A stretch of DNA of 64,000 bases from assembly GCA_009760855.2 (NCBI GenBank), contig WPIO01000005.1, forward strand, positions 4,448,001 to 4,512,000, read 5' to 3'. Below the pieces are notes generated by a model. The model did not search any database. It worked only from the letters and a program-made list of their open reading frames with translations, and was not told the origin of the DNA. Of this stretch, positions 10,587 through 20,937 are shown piece after piece; the first letter of the stretch is position 1; each line of letters opens with the position of its first letter. Source of the stretch: Cristatella mucedo (lineage: Eukaryota > Bryozoa > Phylactolaemata > Cristatellidae). The translations under genes were made by a program, and so were the position numbers.

Positions 10587-12038
10587 CAGTGCGGCTGGCT
10601 CCGGCAGACAGCTTTCTAGAATCGTCACTGATAAGCTTTTTCATTACGATGTGACAAGCAGTATTCTCCACCAAGTGCCCACTGTTGGCCGTAAATGGCA
10701 AGGCCATGGTGTGAACGAATGAGCTCACGATCGGTGACGTGTCACCAACGGCATGAAGGAGCACATTCTCAACAACGAGCAGGCTAGCATTATCTGCCAC
10801 TAGAGCTGCCATATTTTCATTGACGTACTGCAGCAGGGCCGGTGACACGAAGGCGAGCAGCTCGCCGTGTCGGCGAGACCTCTCCTTTTTGCTCACCGGA
10901 TTGGCATCGCCCTGCGCCAGGAAATCGGCCACCTCGCGCGGGAAGTGTGACGGATCGCGCGGCTTGAGCAGGTAGTGCAGCACCTTCCGGCCGTACTGGT
11001 TGGCCAAAAGGTCGCCAACCGAGCGCGAGACGGCTTGCAGGACAACCTTCTGCACGAGCTGCGTGTCGTCCACCGAGTCGAATATGGCAAACAGGACTAG
11101 AGGCGAGAACTCTTCGACACACATCTTCTCGACGTGCGGCTTGAGCGACTTGACAATCGCCTTCCTGACCTTGGTCGTGCCAAACCAGATGCAGTAGGCA
11201 CCAACTTTGGCACCCTCTCGGGTGTGCACGAGGTGCGGCACGTGCTCCTGGAGCACTTCGGCCATCGCCTGACGCTCGGCGTCACTGCCCACCGTGGCGT
11301 GCTGGAAGTAGTCGAGGAAGAGCTCGTGCACGAGCGTGTAGGCCAGCGCCTCCTTTTGCACCATCGTCTCGAGCACCTCCCGGAGGTGGCGCGCGACGGC
11401 CTCACGCCGGTGCGGCTCGGCGACCAGCAGAGCGCCCAGCTGCCGCGCTGCTGCCGGCTCGGCGCCCTGCTCTGACCGAGAGCTGGTGAGAGCAAATGCC
11501 GGCCCATAGAACTGCCGGCTGTAAACGGCACGCTGCGAAGCGCTGGCGTACATGTTGTATATGTACTCGACCATGTGGCCGGCAATGCGGTGCTTCAGCA
11601 GCTTGCGCGCCTCCCGCATGAATGCGTCGATGATGAGCGCCTTCTGGCTCTTGGTACCGACCTTGACCATCTTCTTAACCAGGTAGATGGAATACTTGGA
11701 TTTGGCCATGTCGACCACGGTTTCCTTCAGGCTCTCGAACAGGGCCGTGCGCTGCGACTCGTCGCCGTACTTGTACAGGCACTGCACGACTCGGCACGTG
11801 TCGTGTGCCTTGGAGAACTCTTTCTCCTTGCCGCCGATCAGGCTGCGCAGGCGCTCGCACAGATCGCGTCGCTTGTCCGCCGGCAGCTTGTGCCGACGAA
11901 GCTCCTCCCATATTCTCTTCATCTCCACTATCGTCTCGTAGTTGGTTTTTGCCATTTTCCTTTTAACAAATTTCTCTTTCGCTGCAGCCCGATCTTCCTT
12001 CTTCGTCTTTACTGTAAATGGCTTGGTCTCATATTTTA
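10587..12038 (-). CDS. PUM3: PUM3 (Pumilio homolog 3, Puf-A), large exon 2
   Basis: This exon encodes most of a PUM3/Puf6-type protein, a nucleolar RNA- and DNA-binding pumilio-repeat protein linked to large-subunit ribosome biogenesis. Visible in order are a basic segment (KTKKEDRAAAKEKFVKRK), the family entry helix WEELRRHKLPADKRRDLCE, and successive Puf-like repeats including AHDTCRVVQCLYKYG, SKYSIYLVKKMVKVG, HRIAGHMVEYIYN, EGAKVGAYCIWFG, NQYGRKVLHYLLKPRD and GHLVENTACHIVMKKL. The exon starts after a pyrimidine-rich acceptor (TTTCGTTTTGTAG) at 12039 and ends at a GTAAGT donor (10586-10581). The region is much more GC-rich than its surroundings, as expected for a conserved exon. Reading past 10587 towards 10342 is intron. 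The family's last ~70 residues are missing, and no downstream exon was recognised. The antisense ORFs here are shadows. Confidence 0.9.
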
Positions 12039-12654
12039 CTACAAAACGAAACAACAAGTTTTACCCATTTAATTATGTCTCTTGGTTTCGCACTCACAGC
12101 AAGCCCTCAGGAAGCACGAAGCTCTACAAGGTCCAAGCAAGACCTTGCAAGGCTAGACTAAAGAACAAATACAAGACGATACGAGAGCAGGTTCTTGTAA
12201 AGAGCCAAAACGCTACGTCAGCATATACGGCCCTGTGTGTATGTGTGCGAGCGCAGAGCAAAGAGGTAAAGACAGAGAAGATTGGAGGAGAGGAGAGAAA
12301 GAAGAGGGGACTATAGAGAGAAGGACGACGATGGCACAGCTGTGTGTGAAGGCAGCACTAGGGTAAAGCTCCCCTCCCCCTAAAGATTGCAGGCCTAACA
12401 AAACATACCATATTTATGCACATCTAGTGCAGCCAATCTATGAAAACGCTTCAATTTTTGCGAACTAACTTTGCTTGACTGTCACAGGAGAAAGCATTTC
12501 ATAAGCTTACCCCTCTGACTTGCTGCCGATTTTCTAGTACAGTACACCAGATTCACCAAAGAGACTACCGAGAAAAGACAGACGACACCTCGCAAAAAGA
12601 TAGTGAAAACCATACATTTTTAGAAATTTAAATATTTAACTAAAGCTTACGTAC

Positions 12655-12895
12655 CTTTTGCTTTGAAACCAGGTTTCTGACGCTTATCAGGTTTCCGAGC
12701 TCCACCTTCGGAGCTATCCACGCGAGAGGTAACCTTAAACTTGCCAGAAGGCTTAGGCTTCTGCGATACAGAATTTTGTTTAGTCCTTTTACGGGCGGCT
12801 ATTTTGATCTCATCATGCGCTGTCTCGGCGTCCGGTTTATTGCTTTTAGGTAGCTTGAGAGTCGCTGACACCATCGCACCGCGGTGAGGCGCCAT
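12655..12895 (-). CDS. PUM3: PUM3 exon 1 (N-terminal basic region)
   Basis: The exon encodes a lysine-rich N-terminus (KPDAETAHDEIKIAARKRTK and KPSGKFKVTSR) typical of the disordered nucleolar-targeting part of PUM3. The donor AAAG|GTACGTAAG at 12654 gives phase 1. Joined to the acceptor at 12038 it reads AKVKYETKPFTVK without a stop, whereas the alternative donor GTAC|GTAAGC would create one. The first ATG is at 12895. A second in-frame ATG at 12874 has a better context (GCGATGG) and could be the real start. The intron is about 616 bp (12039-12654). Confidence 0.8.
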
Positions 12896-12980
12896 GTGCA
12901 ACGATGTGTCTGACGACCTTCACTTCCGTGTACCGATGTAATGAGATTGGAGAAGCCGACTTCCTGCCCTTGGTGGGAAG
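12896..12980 (-). promoter_or_regulatory. Probable TATA-less PUM3 promoter with ETS-like sites
   Basis: Immediately upstream of the start codon are CACTTCCGTG (12921-12930, minus-strand CACGGAAGTG) and GACTTCCTGC (minus-strand GCAGGAAGTC, near 12959). Both resemble ETS/GABP sites, which are common in housekeeping promoters. No TATA box was noticed. The transcription start is inferred, not seen. Confidence 0.4.
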
Positions 12981-14000
12981 CAGCCCTTACGCGGAGGTTG
13001 GGTGGTTTACAGACAAAGTAGTAAGTTATTCGCGCACTGAATGGAAAGAAAGTGGCACTCTTGAGCGGTAAAATTGTTATATTTTTTATACGCGATCGGT
13101 TGGTTAATATTTTAGTGTCTTTAATGCTTCAACTCCTTTACAGTGCATTTGCGGAAGACATGCTATGATTCCCTATGATTTTTGCAGCCGTAACTTCTTC
13201 AAAAAGACTCGTTGCGTCTTTCTTACTTAAGCTGTCTATTTTTTGGAATAGCACCCCGTATGAAACTTTGCAATATTGGTATTTGCGGATTTTTTCCCGT
13301 TTACAGTTATTCATAAGCGTGAGAATATTCTTATAAGAATTACACTATCTGATTATCTCACTCTGGCTTCTTTGTAATTTCAGAGTAAATAAGGTCTCAA
13401 AAAAGTCTCAAAAACACTTTGTGGCAGCGAATTACGGTCACGTGACTCGACGTACTGGCCAAGGCCGTCGGTGCGTTAATTTGCTGACAATGGCGCGGAT
13501 TAAGATATGATAGCAATGATGAGCGAGATGATATTTTATTTGGCTCATACATTTTTCTTGTACTTTATGTTGTGAGCTTTTTAATTTTGGATAGACACTC
13601 TTAGCTTTGCTTTGCGAATGGCTGCGGTGAAGTTATAATTCGTAGGCTCCCGTAGGCAACGCTGAAGAAGTAGATCTCCAGGCTAGTATGGGAAGCTTGC
13701 GAAGAGTTTTCCCGCAGTGCATGGGATTGTGGGTAGCCTTAGAGCTTCCTATGAAGTTTAAAACGAGCATGTGCAGGCAGCTGGTGCAGCTAGTCTGTTC
13801 GCTGCAACGTGCCCACTGGAGGTGCCAGATGCCGGTGGCCTGTAATTAACTGGAAAACTTACTAGACAGTTACATGGCAGAGCAAGCCCGAACAAATATT
13901 TCCGTAGAATCACGATTTTTGAGCGAGAATTTGTTGGCATTATGTGAAATAAGCACATGCATCACAGAAAAGCCGAATTGGTTTTATCATACGATACTCG
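12981..14000. other. Gene-free interval upstream of PUM3
   Basis: No supported coding region, SINE or LINE was recognised here. The sequence is AT-rich up to about 13.4 kb and mixed after that. Confidence 0.4.
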
Positions 14001-14004
14001 GTCA

Positions 14005-16257
14005 TCAAAACTTCACACTTAGCAAGCAAGTTTCAGTCAGGTTCAAGAGCTAACCATTCCTGAGTCAGCATTGCTTAGGGTGTTTAACCACCTTCTCAGG
14101 AATTCAGACTGAGATCAATTCTCTCTGTTTTTTTGCTTAATCTTTCGGCAGCGCTTGATGCTATTGATCACCAAGATCTTCTCGAGCGCCTCTCATCTCG
14201 CCTAGGCATCACTGGCACTGCACTGCTGTAGTTTAAGTCATAGCTCAGTGGGAGACTAAAGAGTATTGATCTTAACGATGACATATCATCCGAGGAATCT
14301 CTGAAGCTCATGGAATATCATGGAATACCACAGGATTCTGAGCTTTGTCTGTTTCTCTTCACAGTTGATATTCTCCCTATATTGCCAATGTGATCGCCAT
14401 GCGAAATCTAGGCTTTCACTTTTATGCAGATGACGCTCAGCTGTACCTTTGCTTTGATTCCCCACAGCCCTCTAGCTCGACGAACTCTCCCAACTCTGTT
14501 GCTGCATATATTGCTGACATCATCTCTCGGATGATAGCAAACTTTCTCAAATTAAATGACAAAAAATAACTTACTATTTATGCGAAAACCAATTGTGACT
14601 CAGAAATTGGAGACGCTCAAAATTGGCTCCACCAGCATATATCTTGTTTCACCTACACGAAATATTGGTGATATTTTCCAAAGTGACCTTACACTAGACT
14701 ACTAAATCTGTTCCTCAGTCATATCTGATTATTTTCAGCTACATAAAATTGCTAAAAATTCGGGCTTCCATAGACAGGGATGCTACGCCTAAATTGGTCT
14801 ATGCGTTTGCAGCATCCCGTCTCGACTTCTGCAACAGTTTGCTCATCTACCGGCTTCTGCAATCAGGCACTCACAGTTGATGCAAAACTCTGCAGCTAGG
14901 TTTGTCTGTCGTGAGCGACGTAGTTGTCACTACATAACACTTCTCGTCGACCTGTAGTAGCTTGCAATCAAGTAGCGTATTAATTATAATAATAATATTG
15001 CACTTGATAAAGCGCCCTCAGAGAACTTAATCTCTTTCTAGGCGCTTTACATTTGCTGCAAAGTGATACGCAATAGAATAGTAAGTAAAATCATGCTTGA
15101 AAAACAAACAAAATGAATAATATGGTTAGGGGTGACATGCACAGGGTCAGCATGCAAATGTTGTTAGTGGCAGCATGCACAGTGTCAGCACGCATAAGCA
15201 CAACAAGGACGAATCACAGGGACCCACTAAATGCTGTCCTAAATAGGTGTGTTTTTAGGTTCCTTTTAAATGTGGTCAGGTCAGGGGATGTTCTGATGCA
15301 GGTCGGGAGGGAGTTCCAGGCTGTGGGAGCATACGAGCTAAATGAACGGTCTCCAAAGGATTTAAGGTTTGTACGAGGTATTTCTAGACTGTTGGATTCC
15401 GAAAAGCGAGTGGTACGATGCTTGGCCTGATGGGGTAGTATATCTGAAAGATAGGCTGGAGCCATAGAATGAAGAGACCTAAAAGTGAGCGACAAAACCT
15501 TGAAGTCAATCCGTTGCTTGACTGGTAGCCAGTGCATGTCGGCGAGAAGTGGAGTAATGTGGCAACTGCGACGCTCACGACAGACAAGCCTAGCTGCAGA
15601 GTTTTGCACCAGCTGCAATCGCCTGATCGCACATGCTGGTAGGCCAGTAAGTCGGTATTGACTTCTAGGTTCTGCCACTTTCTTTTAGGTCCCTTCATTC
15701 TTCCGCTCCAGCTTACCTAACAGATCTACTCTCCCGCCAGGCCGAGCTTCGTACAACCCACTTTCGGAATCTAATCGCTTACGTATATCTCGTAAAAAAC
15801 CTCAAATCCTGTGGAGACCATGCATTTAAATCGTATGCTTCCAAAGCGTGGAATTCACTCCCGACTGTAGTTGCGAAATGTTCTGATTTGGCAAAATTTA
15901 AAAAGAAGCTCAACAGGCATAAGCTTATCACAGCCTTTACTTGTGATTCGTCCTTTGTGTGCTTATGACTTGTTCAAATTCAAAAAGAAACTTAAAATGC
16001 ACATATTTATCACAGCATTTAGTGGGTGCCCGTGATTCGACCTTTCAAGTGCTTATGCGAGCTGACTCTGTGCGTGCTGCCGCAAACCATATTTGCATGC
16101 CGACCCTGTGAATGCCACCACTAACCGTGTTATGCTTGTTGATATTGTGCATGCTATCGCTAACCGTATGATCCTGCTTCCTTTACAGCATATGTCAACT
16201 GCCTGTAAGGAGAGTAAGTTCTCTGTGGGTGCTATACAAATGTATTAATATTATATA
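14005..16257 (+). mobile_element. L2-like LINE (RT to 3' end), interrupted by another L2
   Basis: Segments 14005-14982 and 15654-16257 form one element. The first carries a decayed reverse transcriptase with the LSAAxDAIDHQDLLERL block and a retained catalytic FHFYADDAQLYL near 14410, followed by the QNSAARFVCRERR region. The reading then breaks exactly inside the KQRIDF motif and resumes after the inserted copy. The second segment carries the C-terminus (LTDLLSRQAELRTTHF and AWNSLPTVVA) and a 3'UTR with three GTGCATGCT..CGCTAACC-type repeats. Stops and frame shifts make it non-functional. Confidence 0.85.
14983..15653 (-). mobile_element. L2-like LINE 3' copy nested in another L2
   Basis: A minus-strand ORF2 C-terminus (LQLVQNSAARLVCRERR to FRTAFSGSL), 3'UTR, consensus hairpin and AAT repeat (ATT on the element strand). 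It interrupts the plus-strand L2 at CGTATTRA: the left flank reads GCGTATTAA and the right flank GGTATTGAC, consistent with a short target-site duplication. It is less decayed than its host copy, as expected for the younger insertion. Confidence 0.9.
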
Positions 16258-16262
16258 TATGC

Positions 16263-17404
16263 ACCTGGTCGAAGCACCGGGTGCATCGGGAGAGCTTGGA
16301 CGAGAGTCTGCAGCGGGCGCTTCTGGCGGGCTCGGCGAGCCATCGAGAGCGCGGCAGACGAAAAACTTCGGTCGTGTCCCTAAAAAAGTACTATGCTGGG
16401 AGTGCTCGGGCTTCGGCCATGTAGCCCGAAACTGTGCTAACAGCAGAGCCGCACCGACTAGCAGACGGCCTCAGCGAAGCTCCGGGCGAGGCTCCGCGGC
16501 TGGCTGAGGGGCCGCGGGCCGAGTCTAGAGAGGCCCCTGTGCGGTACCCGCCACGCTTAGCGGGCCTCTAGCGCGTTCGTCTTGCGCGTTCGTCTTGCGC
16601 GACTCTCGGAGTCGGCGACAAAACTGTATTAACATTGATCGACAGCGGTTCATGCGCGTCTCTAATTAAGGAAGAGGCAGCCCGCCGCAGTACACATAAA
16701 CCGTACCGTCCGACATGCACGACCTTAAAGACGGCGGCCAATCAGCCTTTTCAGGCCATCGGACAGTGCGACCTACGGTTTGTTATAGAGGGCAGATCTG
16801 TGTGCCGTACCTTTCTCGTTGTGAGAGATCTTGTCGTTGATATAATCTTAGGCACCGATTTTTTAACCTCGCAGATGGCTCAAATACAATTCCAGGAACC
16901 TTCAAAGGAAGGTTGCCCTCATTTTAAATTGCAATGGTAGAATTGCAATACGGCGGCAGTGGCTAGCGTCGTGGAGCAGGATGCAGCATTAGAGCTCGAG
17001 ACGCGATGTTTGGTCCAGTCGTTTGACGCGGATGACGAGACGATAGATATAATGGTCTGCCCTCAGCCCTACACGGTCAGCACGTTTCGAGCCCTCTTCC
17101 GGCGCCAACCAGGTTCAACTGATCTTGTCTATCACCTTATTCCAACATGTAATAGCGCACCAGTATGCGTCCCTGCGCGGCTCACTGCAATTGTGAGACA
17201 AGATCATGGCGCAGCTTAATCTTATGTTAGAGCAGGGTATATCATCAGGCCGAGCTCAAGCCCAAGGCTGGGGCTTGCTGTTTACACGTCCAAGAAAAAT
17301 GGCGACGTGCGTATAGCATTAGACCATAGAGAGCTCAATAAACGTACTGCAAAGGATGCTCATCCCTTGCCGTTACCGGACGAAATTCAGAACCACTCTC
17401 TGCT
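16263..17404 (+). pseudogene. Ty3/gypsy gag-pol fragment (nucleocapsid, protease, start of RT)
   Basis: There are three recognisable blocks. Near 16390-16435 is a CCHC zinc knuckle, CWECSGFGHVARNC. From about 16625 comes a retropepsin-like domain with LTLIDSGSCASLI (DSG catalytic motif) and later VDIILGTDFL. Near 17140-17391, across a frame change, is the entry to reverse transcriptase: PVCVPAR, then GYIIRPSSSP, KKNGDVRIALDHRELNK and DAHPLPLPDEI. The RT stops abruptly at ~17404 against an LTR-like inverted repeat, and the 5' side abuts an L2 tail. Several stops and frame changes show a decayed fragment. The order PR-RT with DSG and this RT opening fit Ty3/gypsy rather than Ty1/copia. Confidence 0.8.
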
Positions 17405-17625
17405 ACCAATGTTGTGTGATAGTGTCTCCGGCGGCGGCTGTTCTTGATGAGTCTCGTTTATCGCTCACGTTCGCCGCTTCACTTTCACCACTCACATTCG
17501 CCGCTTCATATTCAGCGCTCACATTCGCCGCTTCATATTCAGCGCTCACGTTCGCCCGCTCGTGTCTCCGTGAGACTCCACAAGAACAGCCGCCGCCGGA
17601 GACACTGCCATACAACAATGGTCAC
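17405..17625. repeat. Inverted LTR ends flanking a 24-bp-type tandem array
   Basis: Segment 17405-17456 and segment 17573-17623 are near-perfect reverse complements built around GTGTCTCCGGCGGCGGCTGT. The intervening ~100 bp repeats TTCGCCGCTTCATATTCAGC-like units three to four times. The right half matches the ends of the LTR-like copies at 44.9 and 50.5 kb (TCTCCGTGAGACTC followed by AGCCGCCG). I read it as LTR 3' ends in opposite orientations. Confidence 0.7.
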
Positions 17626-17639
17626 GTAATCGCGAATGT

Positions 17640-18860
17640 TAACTAAACACCATAATTCGGCTAATTTAACTGGCGGCGCCGGAACGAGGGCTCGAGAAAT
17701 CAATGATGGACTGACTCGCGAAATTTATTTACATTAATTGCAATGGTAAATCTTGAAAAAGTACTATCTTCTGAATCTTTAGCGGTCATTCTTATATATC
17801 TTCACCGTAAATGCATGCCAAGCTTGATATATTCATTATTTTTGTTACCAAATTTGAATCAATCAAGAAGTGCAAATTCACCCATTTTCACAATAAATGT
17901 TGGTGAATTTAAAATGTATAGATGTCCCCATCACAAGAGCAATGCTTTATGGGAAATAATGGCCATTTTCTCTAATTTTAGGAATTAGAAATTACGAAAT
18001 ACTAACTTACCATAAACCGTGTCGCGTGTAGCCTCTAGGTGATAATAACGTGTGGTCTTAGAAAGTTTAAGCATGGAAAGAAAAAAATGTTCATAAACAG
18101 AGTAAATGTCACGAGGAACAAGTTGATTTTAAGCTTTATTAGAATTTCTTCATAGGAGACTTCTTTATATCAGTCGCATGCGAGAATATGTACAGCACCA
18201 TCAAACAAGCATGATCACCATTATGTCTATAACTATGACTGCGCGTAAAAATCAAATGCATAGTTGTTAGACATGAGGACGGTTGATTTGCCTGAAAGAG
18301 AGAACCTCGTCACAGGCGAAATTTGTTGCCGATAAAAGCACCGCGGTTTTAGCTGCGTTTCTGTTGAAAATAATGTTTGTAGTCCGGCTAGGCTGGACAT
18401 AAGCTTTGCAAGCTCTTAATCTAGGTCGTGCTGCAAGCTCCTAATCTAGGCCGTGCATGGAAATTACACAGATTTGTACATGAATATCGATGTTGTTTCA
18501 TTTGAGCTTTGCACGAAAAGCTCACGCTTGATCTACGATGCTTGACCAAAGTCAATCGCCGGCACGAATTGACGAGCCGTACTAGAGGGAGATGACTTGA
18601 ACATCTAGTCCTAAGTGGAAATGCACGAGAAATGATCACATTGGAGGTAAAGTCACGAACCAGTGCTCAAAGCATACCTGTTTGTTGGTTGACCGCAGCG
18701 CTTAAGAAATAAATTGTCTTTGGAACTCGACCCGTGAAGGCTTACAGCTTCCAGTTGCACCTGCCAAGCAGGCTTCGGATTTGGTTTCGTCGACTGTTAG
18801 TAACATGCCTATTAGCTATGATAAAGCGAGCCATTTATAATTTCGCAATTGTCATTAAAA
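17640..18860. other. Interval without recognised features
   Basis: TGGCGGCGCCGGAACG at about 17670 resembles a primer-binding site downstream of the LTR end, but this is weak. The rest, to about 18860, holds no supported gene. A duplicated CAAGCTCTTAATCTAGG / CAAGCTCCTAATCTAGG pair occurs near 18410-18450. Confidence 0.35.
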
Positions 18861-18871
18861 TATAATGCTGG

Positions 18872-19618
18872 ATGCGATTGCTGTTGCCAAGGTCTGTGAA
18901 TTATGTTTGTCCAAAAGAAGGCCAGGCACAGCCGCTGCGGCAGCCGGAATATCCGCTCGTTCGCTATTCCAAGCATTTTCTCCCCCATCCCGCGAGAGAT
19001 CTCTCATGCATAGTTGTAAATCGCAAGAATCTAGTGATCACCAGGCTTGCTATGACCCCAACGTCCCATCTTAGCCCTTATCCTTGGAATGCTCGCTCAA
19101 TGTCCTTTAAATCGTTGTTAATACATGGCATGATTATTTTTGGCCATCTCGATCTGTTCGCTTTGACCGCGACCCGGCTGAACTTGACTAATAATCCGAC
19201 CCTCACCGATCCCACTCCGACAGATTTCTCTTTCGGTCAAACCACTAGATTGATAAAAAATTGTGTAGGAGTAGCTATTGTTGCCGTTCCTCCCTCAATT
19301 AAAAACCGTTTCCAGTCCTATTGATGCAGTCTTTTCAATCTCTTGAGTCCCTCCGACGACAAGCTGTCAATGGCGACCGTAATCTATCGTCCCCAGATAC
19401 CGAGTCTTTTTTAATCTCAGAGTTATCCGATCTCATTTTGATTCTACTTGCATGATATTATCCTGTCATTTTTACGGGTTATTAAACAATCATTTTGGCA
19501 ACTTAATTGACAGGTTAGGTGCCAAGTTTTGTGTACTGACTGACTCAGTGGCTCAAGTGATCTTACTCACAACAAGGGTCACACACTCGATAGAATATTC
19601 TCCCAAAAGTGTATGAAA
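18872..19618 (+). mobile_element. L2-like LINE ORF2 N-terminus (APE-type endonuclease), decayed
   Basis: The translation has the usual opening of a LINE endonuclease domain: PWNARSMSFKS, then HLDLFALTATRL (standing for DL..LTETWL), then VGVAIVAVP and, in another frame, ATVIYRPQ and NKGHTLDRIFS, matching the conserved H-T-L-D motif. The catalytic E of the T-E-T-W motif is replaced. It continues, after an inserted L2, at 20938. Confidence 0.65.
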
Positions 19619-19621
19619 TAC

Positions 19622-20937
19622 GAACAATAATAATAATAATAATACGAATCATAATAATGCATTTATGTAGCACACCTTTGGAGATCTTTATCTTTTTCTT
19701 GGCAATTTACATGTGCTGCAAAGGAAGCATGGTCGAATGGTTAGTGGTAGCATGCTCAATGACAGCAAGCATAGTAAGGTTAGAGGTGACATGCACCAGG
19801 TCAGCATGCAAAGATGGTTAGTGGCAGCACGCACAGCGTCAGTATGCATAAGCACATAAAGGTCGAGTCACAGGGACCAACTAAATGCTCTGATAAATAG
19901 ATGCGTTTAGCTTCTTTTAATGAGAATCAAGTCAGGGGACGTCGTGATGCCAGTCGGAAGTGAGATCCAGGCTTTAGGAGCATACGATCTAAAGGCACGG
20001 TCTCCACAACATCTGATGTGCATATGATGCTTAGCGAAATGATTAGATGCGGATAAGCTGGTGGTACTAGGCTTAGCCTGGTGGGGAAGTAGATCTAATA
20101 GGTAGGCGGGAGCGATTGAAGGAACCTAAAAGTGATTGACAGAAGCTTGAAGTCGATGTTTGGCTGAGTGGTAGCCATTGCAGATCAGCTAGAAACGGTA
20201 AGATTGGCAACTCGACGCTCACGACAGGCACGCCTAGCTGCAGAGTTTTGCACCAGCTATAAGCGCCTGAGTGCACGGGCCGGTAGACCAGCAAGCAGTG
20301 AGTTACAGAAGTCAAGACGGGATGTCACAAATGCATGAACCAATTTAGTTGTTGTATCCTTGTCTAATCAAGCCCATATTTTAGCAGTGTTATTTAGCTG
20401 AAAGTAGGCACACTTGACTGTGGAGTTGATGTGGCCGTCAAATGGAAGGTCACTTTGGAACAGGACAAATACATTTCGTGCAGATTCAGCTGGAGATATG
20501 CTGGCAGAGCCGATTTGGAGCATTAACCTTTCACATTTCTGAATCACACTTGGTTTGCCCATAACTTGTGAGTTGGTTTATCACCATTCAGTTTGAGAAA
20601 GTTTGCTGCCTTCTATCTCCGGATGTCATCAATATATGCAGCAAGGGTGGTGAGAGAACTCGACTTGCTGGAGTGCTGGGAAAGGTCAAAGCAAAGGTAC
20701 ACTGAGTATCGTCTGCATAGAAGTGACAGGCTAGGTTGTGCCTTGCAATCACATCGGCAAGAGGAAGAGTATAAAAAGTGAAAAGAATCTGACCAAGAAC
20801 AGAGCCGTGAGGTACCCTATACTTCAGTGATTCTTCGGATGATCTTTCTGGTTCACTCTGGAGTCTCCCACTGAGATAGGACCTGAACCGTTGCAGTGCA
20901 GTACGAGTGATGTCTAGACGAGATAGGAGGCGCTCTC
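19622..20937 (-). mobile_element. L2-like LINE (RT to 3' tail) nested in another L2
   Basis: From low to high coordinate it contains an AAT tail with a worn hairpin, the 3'UTR, the C-terminus, the MGKPSVIQKCERLMLQIGSA segment, the catalytic FYADDTQ (minus strand near 20700-20725) and the RT segment with LSGRLQ at about 20870. It is truncated in the RT palm near the LLERLSS block. It separates the endonuclease part (ending 19618) from the linker part (starting 20938) of a plus-strand copy. Confidence 0.8.

Noticed and set aside
11134-12072. Several plus-strand ORFs of 113-165 codons
   Set aside because: They are antisense shadows of the GC-rich PUM3 exon 2, where the minus-strand frame carries clear Puf repeats.
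16263-17404. Endogenous retrovirus
   Set aside because: Protease and RT openings fit Ty3/gypsy; no envelope-like frame was found. It is treated as a decayed LTR retrotransposon.
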